This document shows positions 1-8,600 of a stretch of 64,000 bases of DNA, in pieces. A model generated the notes under the pieces. That model was not told the DNA's origin and made no database searches. It was given only the letters and a program-made list of their open reading frames with translations. Position 1 is the first letter of the stretch, and each line of letters opens with the position of its first letter. The position numbers and the translations under genes are program-made. The stretch comes from Embleya hyalina (lineage in GTDB: Bacteria > Actinomycetota > Actinomycetes > Streptomycetales > Streptomycetaceae): NCBI RefSeq assembly GCF_003967355.1, contig NZ_BIFH01000016.1:1-64000 (forward strand), written 5' to 3'.

Positions 1-384
1 CCCCAGACGCAACGCACGCCGGAACAGACCCAACCCACCCGAGAACGCACGCCCGGCGGAACCCAACCCGACCACCCACCCCGCCGGCCGCCGCAGGCCG
101 GTTTTCGCCGAGCAACACACCCACCTCGCCGGGAACCCCAAGCCTCCGAGCCCCGCACGCCGGCGGCGGCCCACCCCACGAACCGGACCCGCACCGCACC
201 GGCACCCGGCAACCACAACCGCAACGCGCGCCGGAAACCACCCGGCCCACCCCGGAAGCCCCCAGCGGGATCGACCCGACCGCCCCCGCTCCCTCCCCGC
301 TGGCCGATTCCGACCGGCAACCCGCATCGCGACCGCCCGCAGCCGCGCCCGCAGCCGCTCGCCGCGTTTCGGTTCGTTCTCGGG
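1..384. other. Gene-free left edge with one dispersed repeat copy
   Basis: No convincing coding frame is seen. The stretch is C-rich on the plus strand. It contains one copy (about 90-200) of a repeat family that recurs at 28.1-29.1 kb, recognised by the shared words TTTTCGCCGAGCAACAC and GCACGCCGGCGGCGGCCCA. The rest shows nothing recognisable. Confidence 0.6.
90..200 (+). repeat. Dispersed repeat family B, copy 1
   Basis: This segment matches, with small differences, segments near 28.80 and 29.01 kb on the plus strand and 28.24 kb on the minus strand. Shared landmarks in order are GCCGGTTTTCGCCGAGCAAC, a CTCG(C/T)CGGGA(A/G)CCCCAAG block, and CCCCGCACGCCGGCGGCGG. It is non-coding as far as can be seen. 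Being 28 kb from the other copies, it shows the family is dispersed and not just a local duplication. Confidence 0.6.
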
Positions 385-932
385 TCAGCTTGCCGAGGCC
401 GTCAGGTCCAGGTGGCTGAGGCGGGTCGGGTTGGGGGCCGGATGTCCAGGCTGACGATTCGGTGGGCTGCGAAGCTGAAGGCCAGTACCGACATCGGCCT
501 GGGCCGGCGCGGATCGCCACCACCCCGGCCGTGCCGTTGACCAGTGCCGGGGTGCGCTGTCGGCGATCTGCGCGAAGGCGGGCGCCTGTTCGGCCACCGC
601 CGCCACGCCGCGCGATCGGGCCGCCGGGGCGTAGCGGGCCGCCGTCGGCGCGGGAGCGGCGTGAGCGCAGCATGTCCGGGCAGGCTCGGCCGGCCAGGTT
701 GTCCACCTCGTCCGGGTCGGATCGGCTGAGCTTGAGCCAGGTCTTCTGGAGCGCGTCGTCGGCCTCGGTCAGCGAGCCGAGGCATGTGATAGGCCGCCGC
801 CGGCGGGTGGCTGCGGTGCGTCTCGAAGCGCTGGGCCGGGAAGTCGTGCTCGTTCATCCGCATCATCGTCACCGTCACGTCGCCCGGGCCTGCGGTCGTG
901 TCCTCGGTTCTCGTCGCGACTTTCACAGCCAT
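385..932 (-). pseudogene. Decayed ECF sigma factor gene (SigJ/ECF41-like)
   Basis: Three reading frames must be joined to recover a sigma factor. The N-terminus reads MRMNEHDFPAQRFETHRSH, like the start of ECF41/SigJ proteins. A one-base shift near 790 then gives GSLTEADDALQKTWLKLSRS and DEVDNLAG, which is the region 2 core. A further frame reads AFAQIAD, and the last frame gives ALVNGTAGVV and finally RLSHLDLTA, the typical C-terminal end. The total, about 180 codons, is far below the usual ~290-310, so most of the region 2-4 linker and the SnoaL-like domain is deleted. It is almost certainly non-functional. Family assignment is by motif recognition. Confidence 0.72.
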
Positions 933-1274
933 GACGTTGCGACCTGGGTCGCTGTGACAGCGCGGGAAGCGAGGCACACGGCCCTCGGGGTGGCTGCGGG
1001 GTGCTGCCGGGGGTGTACGGGAATCGGTTTCGGGCCCGCTGTCACATTCGCCGTCGGCGATCCGTCAAGGCGGTAACGAACGAAGCCCGACCCCGACCCC
1101 GTGGCCGAACGCGCGACGCGGTCAGTTCGGCGGATCCCCGCGACGATGCTCGGCCGGTTGCCTCCGGCGACCGCCCGGCGTGGGTGGGACCTGCCCTCGA
1201 ACACCCGACACCGCGATCGCCACGGACGTCCGATCGCTCGATCACCCGATTCCGCATGGCTTAGGAGAAATGTG
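933..1274. other. Intergenic region before the MFS exporter gene
   Basis: No gene is supported here. The segment should hold the promoter of the downstream exporter gene and, on the other strand, whatever once drove the sigma factor pseudogene. No clear operator or promoter hexamers were recognised. Confidence 0.5.
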
Positions 1275-2816
1275 ATGTCTGCCACCGATTCGGCGACGAG
1301 CCGATCCGGACCCGGCGTGGGCACCGGAGCGGTCCTGGCGTTCCTGTGCCTGGGCCAGTTCATGGTGTTCCTCGACGTGTCGATCGTGAACCTGGCGCTG
1401 CCGTCGATCAAGACCGGCCTGGACATGTCGGAGGTGAGCCAGAACTACATCGTCACCGCGTACGGCACCGTCCTGGGCGGCTTCCTGCTGCTCGGCGGAC
1501 GACTGGCGGACACCTTCGGCCGCCGCCGGGTGCTGCGGGCGGGCTTCGTACTGTTCGCACTGGCCTCGCTGGTCTCGGGCCTGGCGCAGAACGGCACAGT
1601 GCTGATCACCGCGCGCGGCTTCCAGGGCCTGGGCTCGTCGATGATCGCGCCGTCGGCGCTGTCCATCCTGACCAACACGTTCCCCGAGGGCGCCGAGCGC
1701 AACAAGGCGCTGGGCATCTGGGGTTCGCTCGCCGGCATCGCGTCGATCGTCGGCGTGATCATGGGCGGCCTGCTCGCGGACGGACCCGGCTGGGAGTGGA
1801 TCTTCTGGATCAACGTGCCGATCGGGCTCGGCGTCGCGCTCCTCGCCCCGAGGGTGCTGCCGGAGAGCGTCGCGGAGGAGCGTGGACACAGGTTCGACGT
1901 GGCCGGCGCGACCACCCTCACCAGCGGTCTGCTGCTGCTGATCTTCACCCTGGGCGAGGCCACCACCGTGGGCTGGGCCACCACGCGGACCATCGGCAGC
2001 CTGGCCGGTGTGGCCGTCCTACTCGGCGCGTTCGTGGCGATCGAGGCACGGGCGGCGGCACCGATCCTGCCGCTGCGGGTCTTCCGGTTGAAGACGATGC
2101 GGACCGCGAACCTGTCCGCGATCCTGGTGTTCGGCATGTTCGGCGCCCTGTTCTTCTTCGCCAGCCTGTTCATGCAGGACGGGTACGACTACTCGCCGAT
2201 GAAGGCAGGCTTCGCCTACGTACCGCTGGCCGTCGCGGTCGCGGTCGGCGCGGGGGTCGCGTCGGGTCTGATCACCAAGGTGGCCGCGCGCCCGGTACTG
2301 ATCGCCGGGCTCGCGGTGACCACCGCGGGACTGCTGCTGCTGTGGCGGGCCCCGCTGGACGGCCACTACGCGGTCGACATCCTGCCCGCGTTCATCGCCC
2401 TCGGTCTCGGTTGCGGCATGTGCTTCGTCACCCTCCAGATCGCCGCGTTCGTCGGCGTCGGCGAGGAGGAGGCGGGCATGGGCGCCGGTCTGATCAACAC
2501 CAGTCAGGAGGCGGGCGGCGCGCTCGGCCTCGCCGTGATCGCCACCATCGCCTACAGCGGCTTCGCCGGCGACATGACCCGGGCGGCGGGCAACGTGCAC
2601 AGGGTGCACGAGGCGCAACTGTCGGTCAACCACGACGCGTTCCTGTCCGCGGCGATCCTGGGCGCGGTCGCGCTGCTCTTCGCGGCGCTGTTGATGCCCC
2701 GGGGCCGGGCGGCGATGAGCTCCGACCCGGCCCCGGCGACCGGCGCGGCTGCGGGCGGCGCGGGCGTCACCTCCGCGACGACGGAGGCCGAGGTCGGGAT
2801 CGAGACCCGGAAGTAG
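1275..2816 (+). CDS. MFS drug exporter, DHA2 (14-TMS, EmrB/QacA) family
   Basis: Predicted 513-residue inner-membrane proton-coupled multidrug exporter. TM1 carries the DHA2 motif LDVSIVNLALP (about residues 33-43). Motif A GGRLADTFGRRRV lies between TM2 and TM3, and a motif-C-like segment with GGLLADGPGWEWIFWINVP follows around residues 165-185. Hydrophobic segments continue to about residue 485, consistent with 14 helices, followed by an Ala/Gly/Thr-rich cytoplasmic tail. The ATG at 1275 is chosen because AGGAG sits 7 nt upstream; an in-frame GTG directly precedes it. The substrate is not predictable. The upstream neighbour is a dead sigma factor gene, so no linked regulator remains. Confidence 0.9.
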   Translation: MSATDSATSRSGPGVGTGAVLAFLCLGQFMVFLDVSIVNLALPSIKTGLDMSEVSQNYIVTAYGTVLGGFLLLGGRLADTFGRRRVLRAGFVLFALASLVSGLAQNGTVLITARGFQGLGSSMIAPSALSILTNTFPEGAERNKALGIWGSLAGIASIVGVIMGGLLADGPGWEWIFWINVPIGLGVALLAPRVLPESVAEERGHRFDVAGATTLTSGLLLLIFTLGEATTVGWATTRTIGSLAGVAVLLGAFVAIEARAAAPILPLRVFRLKTMRTANLSAILVFGMFGALFFFASLFMQDGYDYSPMKAGFAYVPLAVAVAVGAGVASGLITKVAARPVLIAGLAVTTAGLLLLWRAPLDGHYAVDILPAFIALGLGCGMCFVTLQIAAFVGVGEEEAGMGAGLINTSQEAGGALGLAVIATIAYSGFAGDMTRAAGNVHRVHEAQLSVNHDAFLSAAILGAVALLFAALLMPRGRAAMSSDPAPATGAAAGGAGVTSATTEAEVGIETRK

Positions 2817-2840
2817 CCCGGAAGCAGCCCGGGAGTTCCC

Positions 2841-2888
2841 GTCGAGGCTTCGCCCCGGACCGAGGTCGGTCCGGGGCGACCCCTCGAC
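2841..2888. terminator. Large bidirectional hairpin terminator
   Basis: A perfect 13-bp stem CGCCCCGGACCGA / TCGGTCCGGGGCG (2851-2878) has only GG at its centre. It is nested in an outer 7-bp stem GTCGAGG / CCTCGAC (2841-2847 with 2882-2888). It lies between convergent genes ending at 2816 and 2954, as expected for a shared terminator. No T-tract follows, which is normal in streptomycetes. Confidence 0.75.
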
Positions 2889-2953
2889 CGCGTCCGACGA
2901 CCCTGCCGGGCGTGGGTGTTCGGCCGCTGGGGCGGCCGGTACCCCCGCGCCAC

Positions 2954-4594
2954 TCAACCGCCACGCAGGCGGCGGGCCGTGTGGTGGACCCACCACGCCA
3001 TCGGGCCGGCCGCGGCGAGGAGGCAGGCGAGCGGGATCGGGGCGGGCCTGTCGTGTGCGCCGGCCGCGGCCAGCGCGGGGACCCCGGCCGCCAGCGCGGC
3101 GAGCGGTCCTCGCAGGTACCACAGCGCGGTCTGGGCGAGGGCGGTATTGCCCATCGGGGTGTCCGCGCCGAACAGCACGGACGTGGGGACCGGGCCCCGG
3201 TACGCGCTGACCAGTGCCGCGCCCGTCAACACCGGAACGGCTGCGGGAAGCAGCAGCAGCGCCGGATGCCAACGCCCGACCACCGCACAGACCCCGATGC
3301 CCACACCCGTCGCCGTGATCGCCGACAGCGCCGGCACCACGCCGTGCCACAGCGCCAACGCCCCGGCGGAGAAGGGGAGATTGCCGGCGCGCCGGACGTC
3401 GTCGGTCTCCACGCGGGCGGGTTCGGCGAGCCGGCTCACCGCCAGGTAGGCGCCGGTCAGCGCGAGCGCGCAAAGCAACATCCGGGGCCGGGACGGCAGT
3501 TCGGGCGCGGCGGCGGTCAGGGACACCGCGATCGTGGTCCACAGGCCCGCCCATGCAGGCAGCCTCGGCGCGCGCAGCAGGGCCGTCGCGTCGCGCCACG
3601 GGATCGTCCATCGTCGATCGCGCGGGATCGGCAGTCGCCACACCGGGCGCGACCGGCGGGTCGTCCGGGCGCCGCGCACGACGGTGCCGGCCTGGCGCGG
3701 GTCCAGGGTGAGTACGGCCGCGGTCACCCGCGCGACCAGCGCGGTCCGGGTCCGCAGGCCCTCGGCGGGGATGGCGCCCGACGCGCGCCACGCGAGGCCG
3801 AGCAGGGCGGCGGTCCCGAGCAGGGCCAGGACACCGGCCGGCGCCCATCCCGGCGCGCGGGTCGCGGTCGCGGCCAGGAGCGGCTGGGTCGCCCACCCCC
3901 ACGGGCCGCTCCAGGACACCACCGTGCCGATCCGGGCCGCGCCGGGGCCGAGCAGCGCGGGTACGGACAGCGCGACCGGGACGAGCAGCGCCAGTCGTAC
4001 GCCGAGCAGGATCCGCCGCGCGTACCGGAGCGGAACGCGGTCGTGGCGTTGCACGAGCACGCCGACCCCGACCGCGCCGAGCCCGGTGAGCAGCCCGGCG
4101 AACGCGCCGCCGGCGGTCGGCCCGGGCCAGGAATCGGCGCCCAGGACGTACAGCACGAAGCCCGCCGCGCCGCCGGCCGCCGTGCCCGCCGCCCCCGAGA
4201 CCAGCATCGCCCCGAGCAGTCGGGGCCGGAACAACCGCCGGCGCAGCGCCGGAAGCGGCAGCAGCCAACTCGCGGCTGGCCCGTCGAGCCGGATCGGGCC
4301 GCGCCAGACCGCGTCGCGCGCGGCCGCGTACAGGACCAGCGCGACCAGGGTCGGTGCGGTCACCGGCAGCGACGCGAGCACGCGTCGGGCCGCCGGGCCG
4401 TCCCAACCGCCGGCCCGCGCGGTGTGCAGGCCGGCCACCAGGTACGGCACGCCCCAGATCGCGACGAGCAACACGATCGTGTACAGCGCGAACACGGTTC
4501 GGCCACGCCGCCGTTCCCGCTCGGCGCGGCGAACGTCGTGGAGGTAGGCCAGGGTTCGCGTGGTGACGGCCGCGAAGTCGGGGTCGGCGCTCAT
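2954..4594 (-). CDS. ABC exporter membrane protein (DUF6297-like)
   Basis: Predicted 546-residue polytopic membrane protein. After a charged N-terminus (to about residue 33) it shows roughly ten hydrophobic segments separated by Arg-rich loops. It has no ATPase motif. The start ATG overlaps the stop of the preceding ABC ATPase gene (ATGA), so the two are translationally coupled and very likely form one exporter. Length and layout resemble the DUF6297 proteins that accompany single ABC ATPases in streptomycetes; this family match is from memory of the N-terminal pattern, not from a search. Substrate unknown. Confidence 0.75.
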   Translation of the reverse strand: MSADPDFAAVTTRTLAYLHDVRRAERERRRGRTVFALYTIVLLVAIWGVPYLVAGLHTARAGGWDGPAARRVLASLPVTAPTLVALVLYAAARDAVWRGPIRLDGPAASWLLPLPALRRRLFRPRLLGAMLVSGAAGTAAGGAAGFVLYVLGADSWPGPTAGGAFAGLLTGLGAVGVGVLVQRHDRVPLRYARRILLGVRLALLVPVALSVPALLGPGAARIGTVVSWSGPWGWATQPLLAATATRAPGWAPAGVLALLGTAALLGLAWRASGAIPAEGLRTRTALVARVTAAVLTLDPRQAGTVVRGARTTRRSRPVWRLPIPRDRRWTIPWRDATALLRAPRLPAWAGLWTTIAVSLTAAAPELPSRPRMLLCALALTGAYLAVSRLAEPARVETDDVRRAGNLPFSAGALALWHGVVPALSAITATGVGIGVCAVVGRWHPALLLLPAAVPVLTGAALVSAYRGPVPTSVLFGADTPMGNTALAQTALWYLRGPLAALAAGVPALAAAGAHDRPAPIPLACLLAAAGPMAWWVHHTARRLRGG

Positions 4595-5388
4595 CGCGCG
4601 GACTGCGGCGCGGGCTCGCCGACACCCCCGTGCGGTCGAGGCGCCGGGCACGACGCGTCGATCGGGCGCGCCGTACCCGGGCCGGCCGAGTCGTCGCCCC
4701 CGTCGCCCCCACCATCCCCGTCGCCCCCGGGCGTTCCCGCCTCGTACCGGTCCAGCACCAGGATGCGATCGGCCACCGCCCCGGCCAGATCGTCGCGGTG
4801 GGTGGCCAGCAGGATCGCCACGCCGTCCGCCTTGTGTTCGAGCAGTCGTTCGATCAACTCGGCCCGGGCCCGCGCGTCCAGGCGCTGTTCGGGCTCGTCC
4901 AGGACCAACAGGTCGTGCGGCCGGACGAACGCGGCGGCGAGCGACATCGCCTGGATCTGGCCGGAGGACAGGCGGCCGGGGAAGACGTCGGCGTGGTCGC
5001 CGAGCCGGTGTTCGACGAGCATGTCGTCCACCACGTCGTCGGCGTCGCGGCCGAGCCCGTGCGCGACGGCGACCAGCATCAGGTGCTCACGTACCGTCAG
5101 GTCCGGGTAGTGGGCGCCGACATCCATCACGGTCGCGATCCGGGCGCGGGTGGCCGGGTCGTCCTCGTCCACGGGAGCGCCGGCGAAGCGCACCTCGCCC
5201 GAGGCGGGCCGTTCGCGCCCGACGGCCAGGCGCAGCAGGGTCGATTTGCCGGACCCGTTGTCGCCCATCAGCGCCAGGCACTCCCCGGGGCGGATCGACG
5301 CGCTGATCCCGTCGAGCACGGGCCGCTCCCCGTAGCGGTGGCCGACCCCGTCGAGGACAAGGAGCGCGGCGTCGTGGTCGGCGCTCAC
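4591..5388 (-). CDS. ABC transporter ATP-binding protein
   Basis: A 265-residue ATPase with Walker A GDNGSGKST (about residues 41-49), a Q-loop-equivalent region, signature LSSGQIQAMSLA, Walker B LLVLDEP and a switch His in LLATHRDD. The C-terminal 40 residues are Gly/Asp-rich low complexity. The GTG start is preceded by GGGGGAAG. The stop overlaps the start of the membrane partner. The glutamine replacing the usual final Gly/Arg of the LSGGQ-R consensus (SSGQIQ) is a minor variation. It presumably energises export by the 546-residue partner. Confidence 0.9.
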   Translation of the reverse strand: MSADHDAALLVLDGVGHRYGERPVLDGISASIRPGECLALMGDNGSGKSTLLRLAVGRERPASGEVRFAGAPVDEDDPATRARIATVMDVGAHYPDLTVREHLMLVAVAHGLGRDADDVVDDMLVEHRLGDHADVFPGRLSSGQIQAMSLAAAFVRPHDLLVLDEPEQRLDARARAELIERLLEHKADGVAILLATHRDDLAGAVADRILVLDRYEAGTPGGDGDGGGDGGDDSAGPGTARPIDASCPAPRPHGGVGEPAPQSAR

Positions 5389-5568
5389 GGCGCTTCCCCC
5401 CGTTCGAGGTGTTCGTTCCGGCGACCGGATACCCGGCGGCTCGGCCCTCAGCCTACGCGGGACGCCCGCGCCACCCGGTCCGACGCGGCACGAGGCGCGA
5501 GGCACGAGGCACGGCGGGCCGCCGTCACCTCCACGGGAACGAACATCGTCACGCGCTAGGGTCGTCCC

Positions 5569-5997
5569 ATGACTATTCGTAGCGCGACCGCACAGTGGCA
5601 GGGCACCATCCTCGAGGGTGCGGGCACCATTCGCACCGGTAAGGGCGGCCTGGAAGGCGCCTATTCGTTCAAGTCCCGCTTCGAGGAGGGTGAGGGCACC
5701 AACCCGGAGGAGCTGATCGGCGCGGCCCTCGCGGGCTGCTTCTCGATGGCCCTGGCCAAGGGCCTGGGCGACGCGGGCTTCCCGGCCACGAGCGTGGACA
5801 CCACCGCCAAGGTGCACTTGGACAAGGTCGACGGCGCCCCGACCGTGACCCGGATCGACCTGGAGAACACGGTCGTGGCCGCCGGGATCGACGAGGCCGA
5901 ATTCCTCAAGATCGCCGATGTCACCAAGCAGAACTGCCCGATCTCGCGCCTGCTGGCCCCCGGCGCGGAGATCACCCTGACCGCGTCGCTGGGCTGA
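5569..5997 (+). CDS. osmC: OsmC-type organic hydroperoxide reductase
   Basis: A 142-residue OsmC/Ohr-fold peroxiredoxin that reduces organic hydroperoxides with a two-cysteine thiol cycle. Both conserved cysteines are present: Cys57 in AGCFSMA, on the long central helix, and Cys123 in QNCPIS. Length equals the family norm (about 140). The N-terminal ATAQWQGTILEGAGTI and the TNPEELIGAALAGC segment are characteristic of the OsmC subgroup rather than Ohr. It diverges from the ABC exporter operon. No OhrR-like regulator is adjacent. Confidence 0.92.
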   Translation: MTIRSATAQWQGTILEGAGTIRTGKGGLEGAYSFKSRFEEGEGTNPEELIGAALAGCFSMALAKGLGDAGFPATSVDTTAKVHLDKVDGAPTVTRIDLENTVVAAGIDEAEFLKIADVTKQNCPISRLLAPGAEITLTASLG

Positions 5998-6009
5998 CCC
6001 GGAGCCGAT

Positions 6010-6053
6010 CCCCGAACCGCCGTCCGGGCCCACCGCTCGGACGGCGAACGGGG
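6010..6053 (+). terminator. Hairpin terminator after osmC
   Basis: Inner perfect 8-bp stem GCCGTCCG / CGGACGGC (6019-6026 with 6038-6045) with an outer CCCCG / CGGGG pair (6010-6014 with 6049-6053). It starts 12 nt after the osmC stop codon. Confidence 0.65.
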
Positions 6054-6763
6054 CAACCGACCCCCGGGCGAGGGGATTCCGACCCGACCGGGCTCACGGG
6101 ACCGGGCCGTCCGGGCTCACGGGACCGACCCGGCCACCGGCTTTCGGGCCGACGGGCAAGCGTGCCGGGTGGGACGTACACCCTCACCGGGATCGGGTTC
6201 GCGAACCGTCCGGGCGTGCATGATCAGGCCCGACGAGGTCCTGCCGCTCCCGGACGCGGTCGCCACCGCCGAACAGGTGCACCGACTCGACGTGGAGCAC
6301 GGCCGCCGCATCGGCTCCGGCACCTGCCGCCACCTGCCCCGGCTGCCGGACGGGGCGGACCCCGGGACGGTCGCCCGCATCCTCGGCCGACTCCCGGAAT
6401 CCATCCGCCGACCTCCGTGAACCGGTGGCAACCGGCCTACGCGGCCCGGGATCCGTGGGGACCCACACTCGATCGACCCTGGCCTCCTGAGCGGATCCGT
6501 CCCGAACGCATGTCTGCTTGCGCACCACGGGCACGTTCAGTTCACTGTCCTCATGGGGAACGGGCCCGGCGTGGAGGCGACTTCGCTCGAAGGCTTCTGG
6601 CCGACGCGTCGCGTCCGCCTGTTCGACGAGTGGTGTCCATGGGCCACGCCGCGTGTCGTCGCCGCCGGCGTGGCCGCTCCGCGTCCGAACCCGCCCGGTT
6701 CGCCCGACACTTCGAGCACCGGGATCGGGTGAGTCCCGCAACTCCCCAGCCGAAGGACCCCAC
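6054..6763. other. Intergenic region between osmC and the carbonic anhydrase gene
   Basis: About 700 bases without a firmly supported gene. A short high-GC3 frame at 6220-6420 is listed separately as doubtful. The last 100 bases should contain the carbonic anhydrase promoter; no hexamers were recognised with confidence. Confidence 0.5.
6220..6420 (+). CDS. Possible small hypothetical protein
   Basis: A 66-codon frame starting MIRPDEVLPLPDAVA and ending ILGRLPESIRRPP. Third codon positions are almost all G or C and the composition is protein-like (acidic and hydrophobic residues mixed), unlike the Arg/Pro-rich shadow frames around it. There is no obvious ribosome binding site and no family is recognised. 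It could instead be the remnant of a larger gene. Confidence 0.3.
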   Translation: MIRPDEVLPLPDAVATAEQVHRLDVEHGRRIGSGTCRHLPRLPDGADPGTVARILGRLPESIRRPP

Positions 6764-7252
6764 ATGTCCGTCACGGACGAACTCCTGGCCAACAACGTGG
6801 CCTACGTCGAGAGCTTCACCGGTCCCCTCCCGCTCCCGCCCGCCCGGCACGTGGCCGTGGTGGCGTGCATGGACGCGCGGTTGAACGTGTACGCGATCCT
6901 CGGGCTGGCCGAGGGCGACGCACACGTGATCCGCAACGCCGGCGGGGTGATCACCGCCGACGAACTGCGGTCGCTGACGATCAGTCAACGGCTGCTCGGC
7001 ACCGAGGAGATCATCCTCATCCACCACACCGACTGCGGCATGCTGACCTTCGACGACGACGGGTTCAAGGCCGACATCGCGGCCGACACCGGCCTCAAGC
7101 CCGGTTGGGCGAGCGAGGCGTTCACGGACGTGGAAACCGATGTACGCCAGTCGATCGGCCGGATCAAGGCCGACCCGTTCATCGTGCACAAGGACCGGGT
7201 ACGCGGCTTCGTCTTCGACGTGGCCACCGGCAAGCTCAACGAGGTCGTCTGA
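6764..7252 (+). CDS. Beta-class carbonic anhydrase
   Basis: A 162-residue cytosolic zinc enzyme interconverting CO2 and bicarbonate. The first zinc ligand Cys35 and the Asp-Arg dyad lie in CMDARLN (Asp37, Arg39). His88 and Cys91 in HHTDCGM supply the remaining ligands. The RNAGG loop (57-61) is intact. It is of the short mycobacterial/streptomycete beta-CA type (about 160-170 residues). The start ATG follows CGAAGGAC. It is a single gene ending at a very strong hairpin and then the repeat array. Confidence 0.93.
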   Translation: MSVTDELLANNVAYVESFTGPLPLPPARHVAVVACMDARLNVYAILGLAEGDAHVIRNAGGVITADELRSLTISQRLLGTEEIILIHHTDCGMLTFDDDGFKADIAADTGLKPGWASEAFTDVETDVRQSIGRIKADPFIVHKDRVRGFVFDVATGKLNEVV

Positions 7253-7262
7253 CCCACGACGC

Positions 7263-7305
7263 CACCCCGGCCCGAGAAACACACACGCACCCTCGGGCCG
7301 GGGTG
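7263..7305 (+). terminator. Strong hairpin terminator after the carbonic anhydrase gene
   Basis: A perfect 14-bp stem, CACCCCGGCCCGAG (7263-7276) with CTCGGGCCGGGGTG (7292-7305), encloses a 15-nt loop and begins 10 nt past the stop. It separates the gene from the repeat array, so array transcription from this side would be largely blocked. Confidence 0.8.
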
Positions 7306-7337
7306 ATCGTGCCGGACGCAACACCCCTCCGAACCGA

Positions 7338-8600
7338 CCCGACACCCCACCCACACGCGGCACTTCACCCGAGAACGAGCGGGATCACCGCACGGGGCCG
7401 CTCGGCCGAGCGAGACACACGACAAGCGGGCAGCCGCACCGAGGCGGCGTCCCACCCGCACACGCCACTTCGCCCGAGGGCGAGCGGGATCGGCCCGGGA
7501 GCCGCTCGGGCGGGCGAGACACGCGGCGAGCGGGCGGGCGCTCGAGGTAGCGTCCCCATCGTGCCGATGCGGCGCGCCTTCCAACCTGGCCGACACCCCA
7601 CCCGCACAGGCCACTTCGCCCGAGAGCGAGCAGGATCGCCGCAGGGGCCGCTCAGGCGGGCGAGACACACGGCGAGCCGGCAGCCGCACCGAAGTGGCGT
7701 CCACACACGCGGTACTTCGCCCGAGGGCGAGCGGGGTCACCGCAGGGATCACTCGGGCGGGCAAAACCCGTGCCGAGCGGCCGCACCGAGGCGGCGTCCC
7801 CATCGTGCCGACGCGGCGCGCCTTCGAACCAGCTCGACGCCCCACTCGCACACACCACTTCACCCGAGAGCGAACGGCGTCGCCGCAGGGATCGCTCGGG
7901 CGGGCGAGACACGCGACGAGCAGGCGGCCACACCGAAGTGGCGCCCCACCCGCACGCGGCACTTCGCCCGAGAGCGAGCAGGGTCACCGCAGGGGCCGCT
8001 CGGGCGGGCGAGACGCATGGCGAGCGGGTAGCCGCACCGAAGTGGCGTCCACGCACGCGGTACTTCGCCCGAGGGCGGTCGGGGTCACCGCGGGAATCAC
8101 TCGGGCGGGCGAAACGCGTGGCGAGCGGCCGCACCGAAGGGGCGTCCCCATCGTGCCGGATGCAGAGCGCCTTCCAACCGGGCCGGCACCCCACCCGCAC
8201 ACGGCACTTCACCCGAGAGCGAACGGCGTCGCCGCAGGGATCGCTCGGGCGGGCGAGACACGCGACGAGCAGGCGGCCGCACCGAAGTGGCGCCCCACCC
8301 GCACACGGCACTTCGCCCGAGAGCGAGCAGGGTCACCGCAGGGACCGCTCGGGCGGGCGAGACACTTGGCGAGCGAGCGGGCGCACCGAAGCGGGCGGCC
8401 GCACCGAGGTGGCGTCCCACCCGCACGCGGCACTTCGCCCGAGAGCGAGCAGGGTCACCGCAGGGACCGCTCGGGCGGGCGAGACGCATGGCGAGCGAGC
8501 GGGCGCACCGAAGTGGCGGTCCAATCGTGCCGAACGCGACGCGCCTTCGAATCTGGCCGACGGCCCACCCGCTCACGCCACTTCGCGCGAGGGCGAGCGC
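7338..8600. repeat. Tandem array of eleven ~101-148 bp hairpin units
   Basis: Units share (C/T)ACTTC(G/A)CCCGAG at 7361, 7466, 7612, 7713, 7856, 7960, 8061, 8205, 8309, 8431 and 8579. The intervals are 105, 146, 101, 143, 104, 101, 144, 104, 122 and 148. Most units contain an inverted repeat: in the ninth, CGCCCGAGAGCG (8314-8325) pairs with CGCTCGGGCG (8346-8355), leaving one bulged A. Long units carry an extra ~40-bp module starting near CATCGTGCCG. Unit lengths are not multiples of three, so it is not a protein repeat. It fills the space between convergent genes; the last copy abuts the stop of the next gene. Function unknown. Confidence 0.88.

Noticed and set aside
1346-5110. Very long open frame (about 1250 codons) across several genes
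   Set aside because: It is Arg/Gly/Pro-rich with no recognisable domain and overlaps well-supported genes in other frames; long stop-free shadows are expected at this GC content.
7338-8600. Repeat array as a CRISPR locus
   Set aside because: Units are 101-148 bp with no short conserved repeat alternating with unique spacers of constant size, and no cas genes are nearby.
7338-8600. Repeat array as a repetitive protein gene
   Set aside because: Intervals such as 101, 104 and 146 are not multiples of three, so the same unit falls in different frames; no ribosome site or start is evident.
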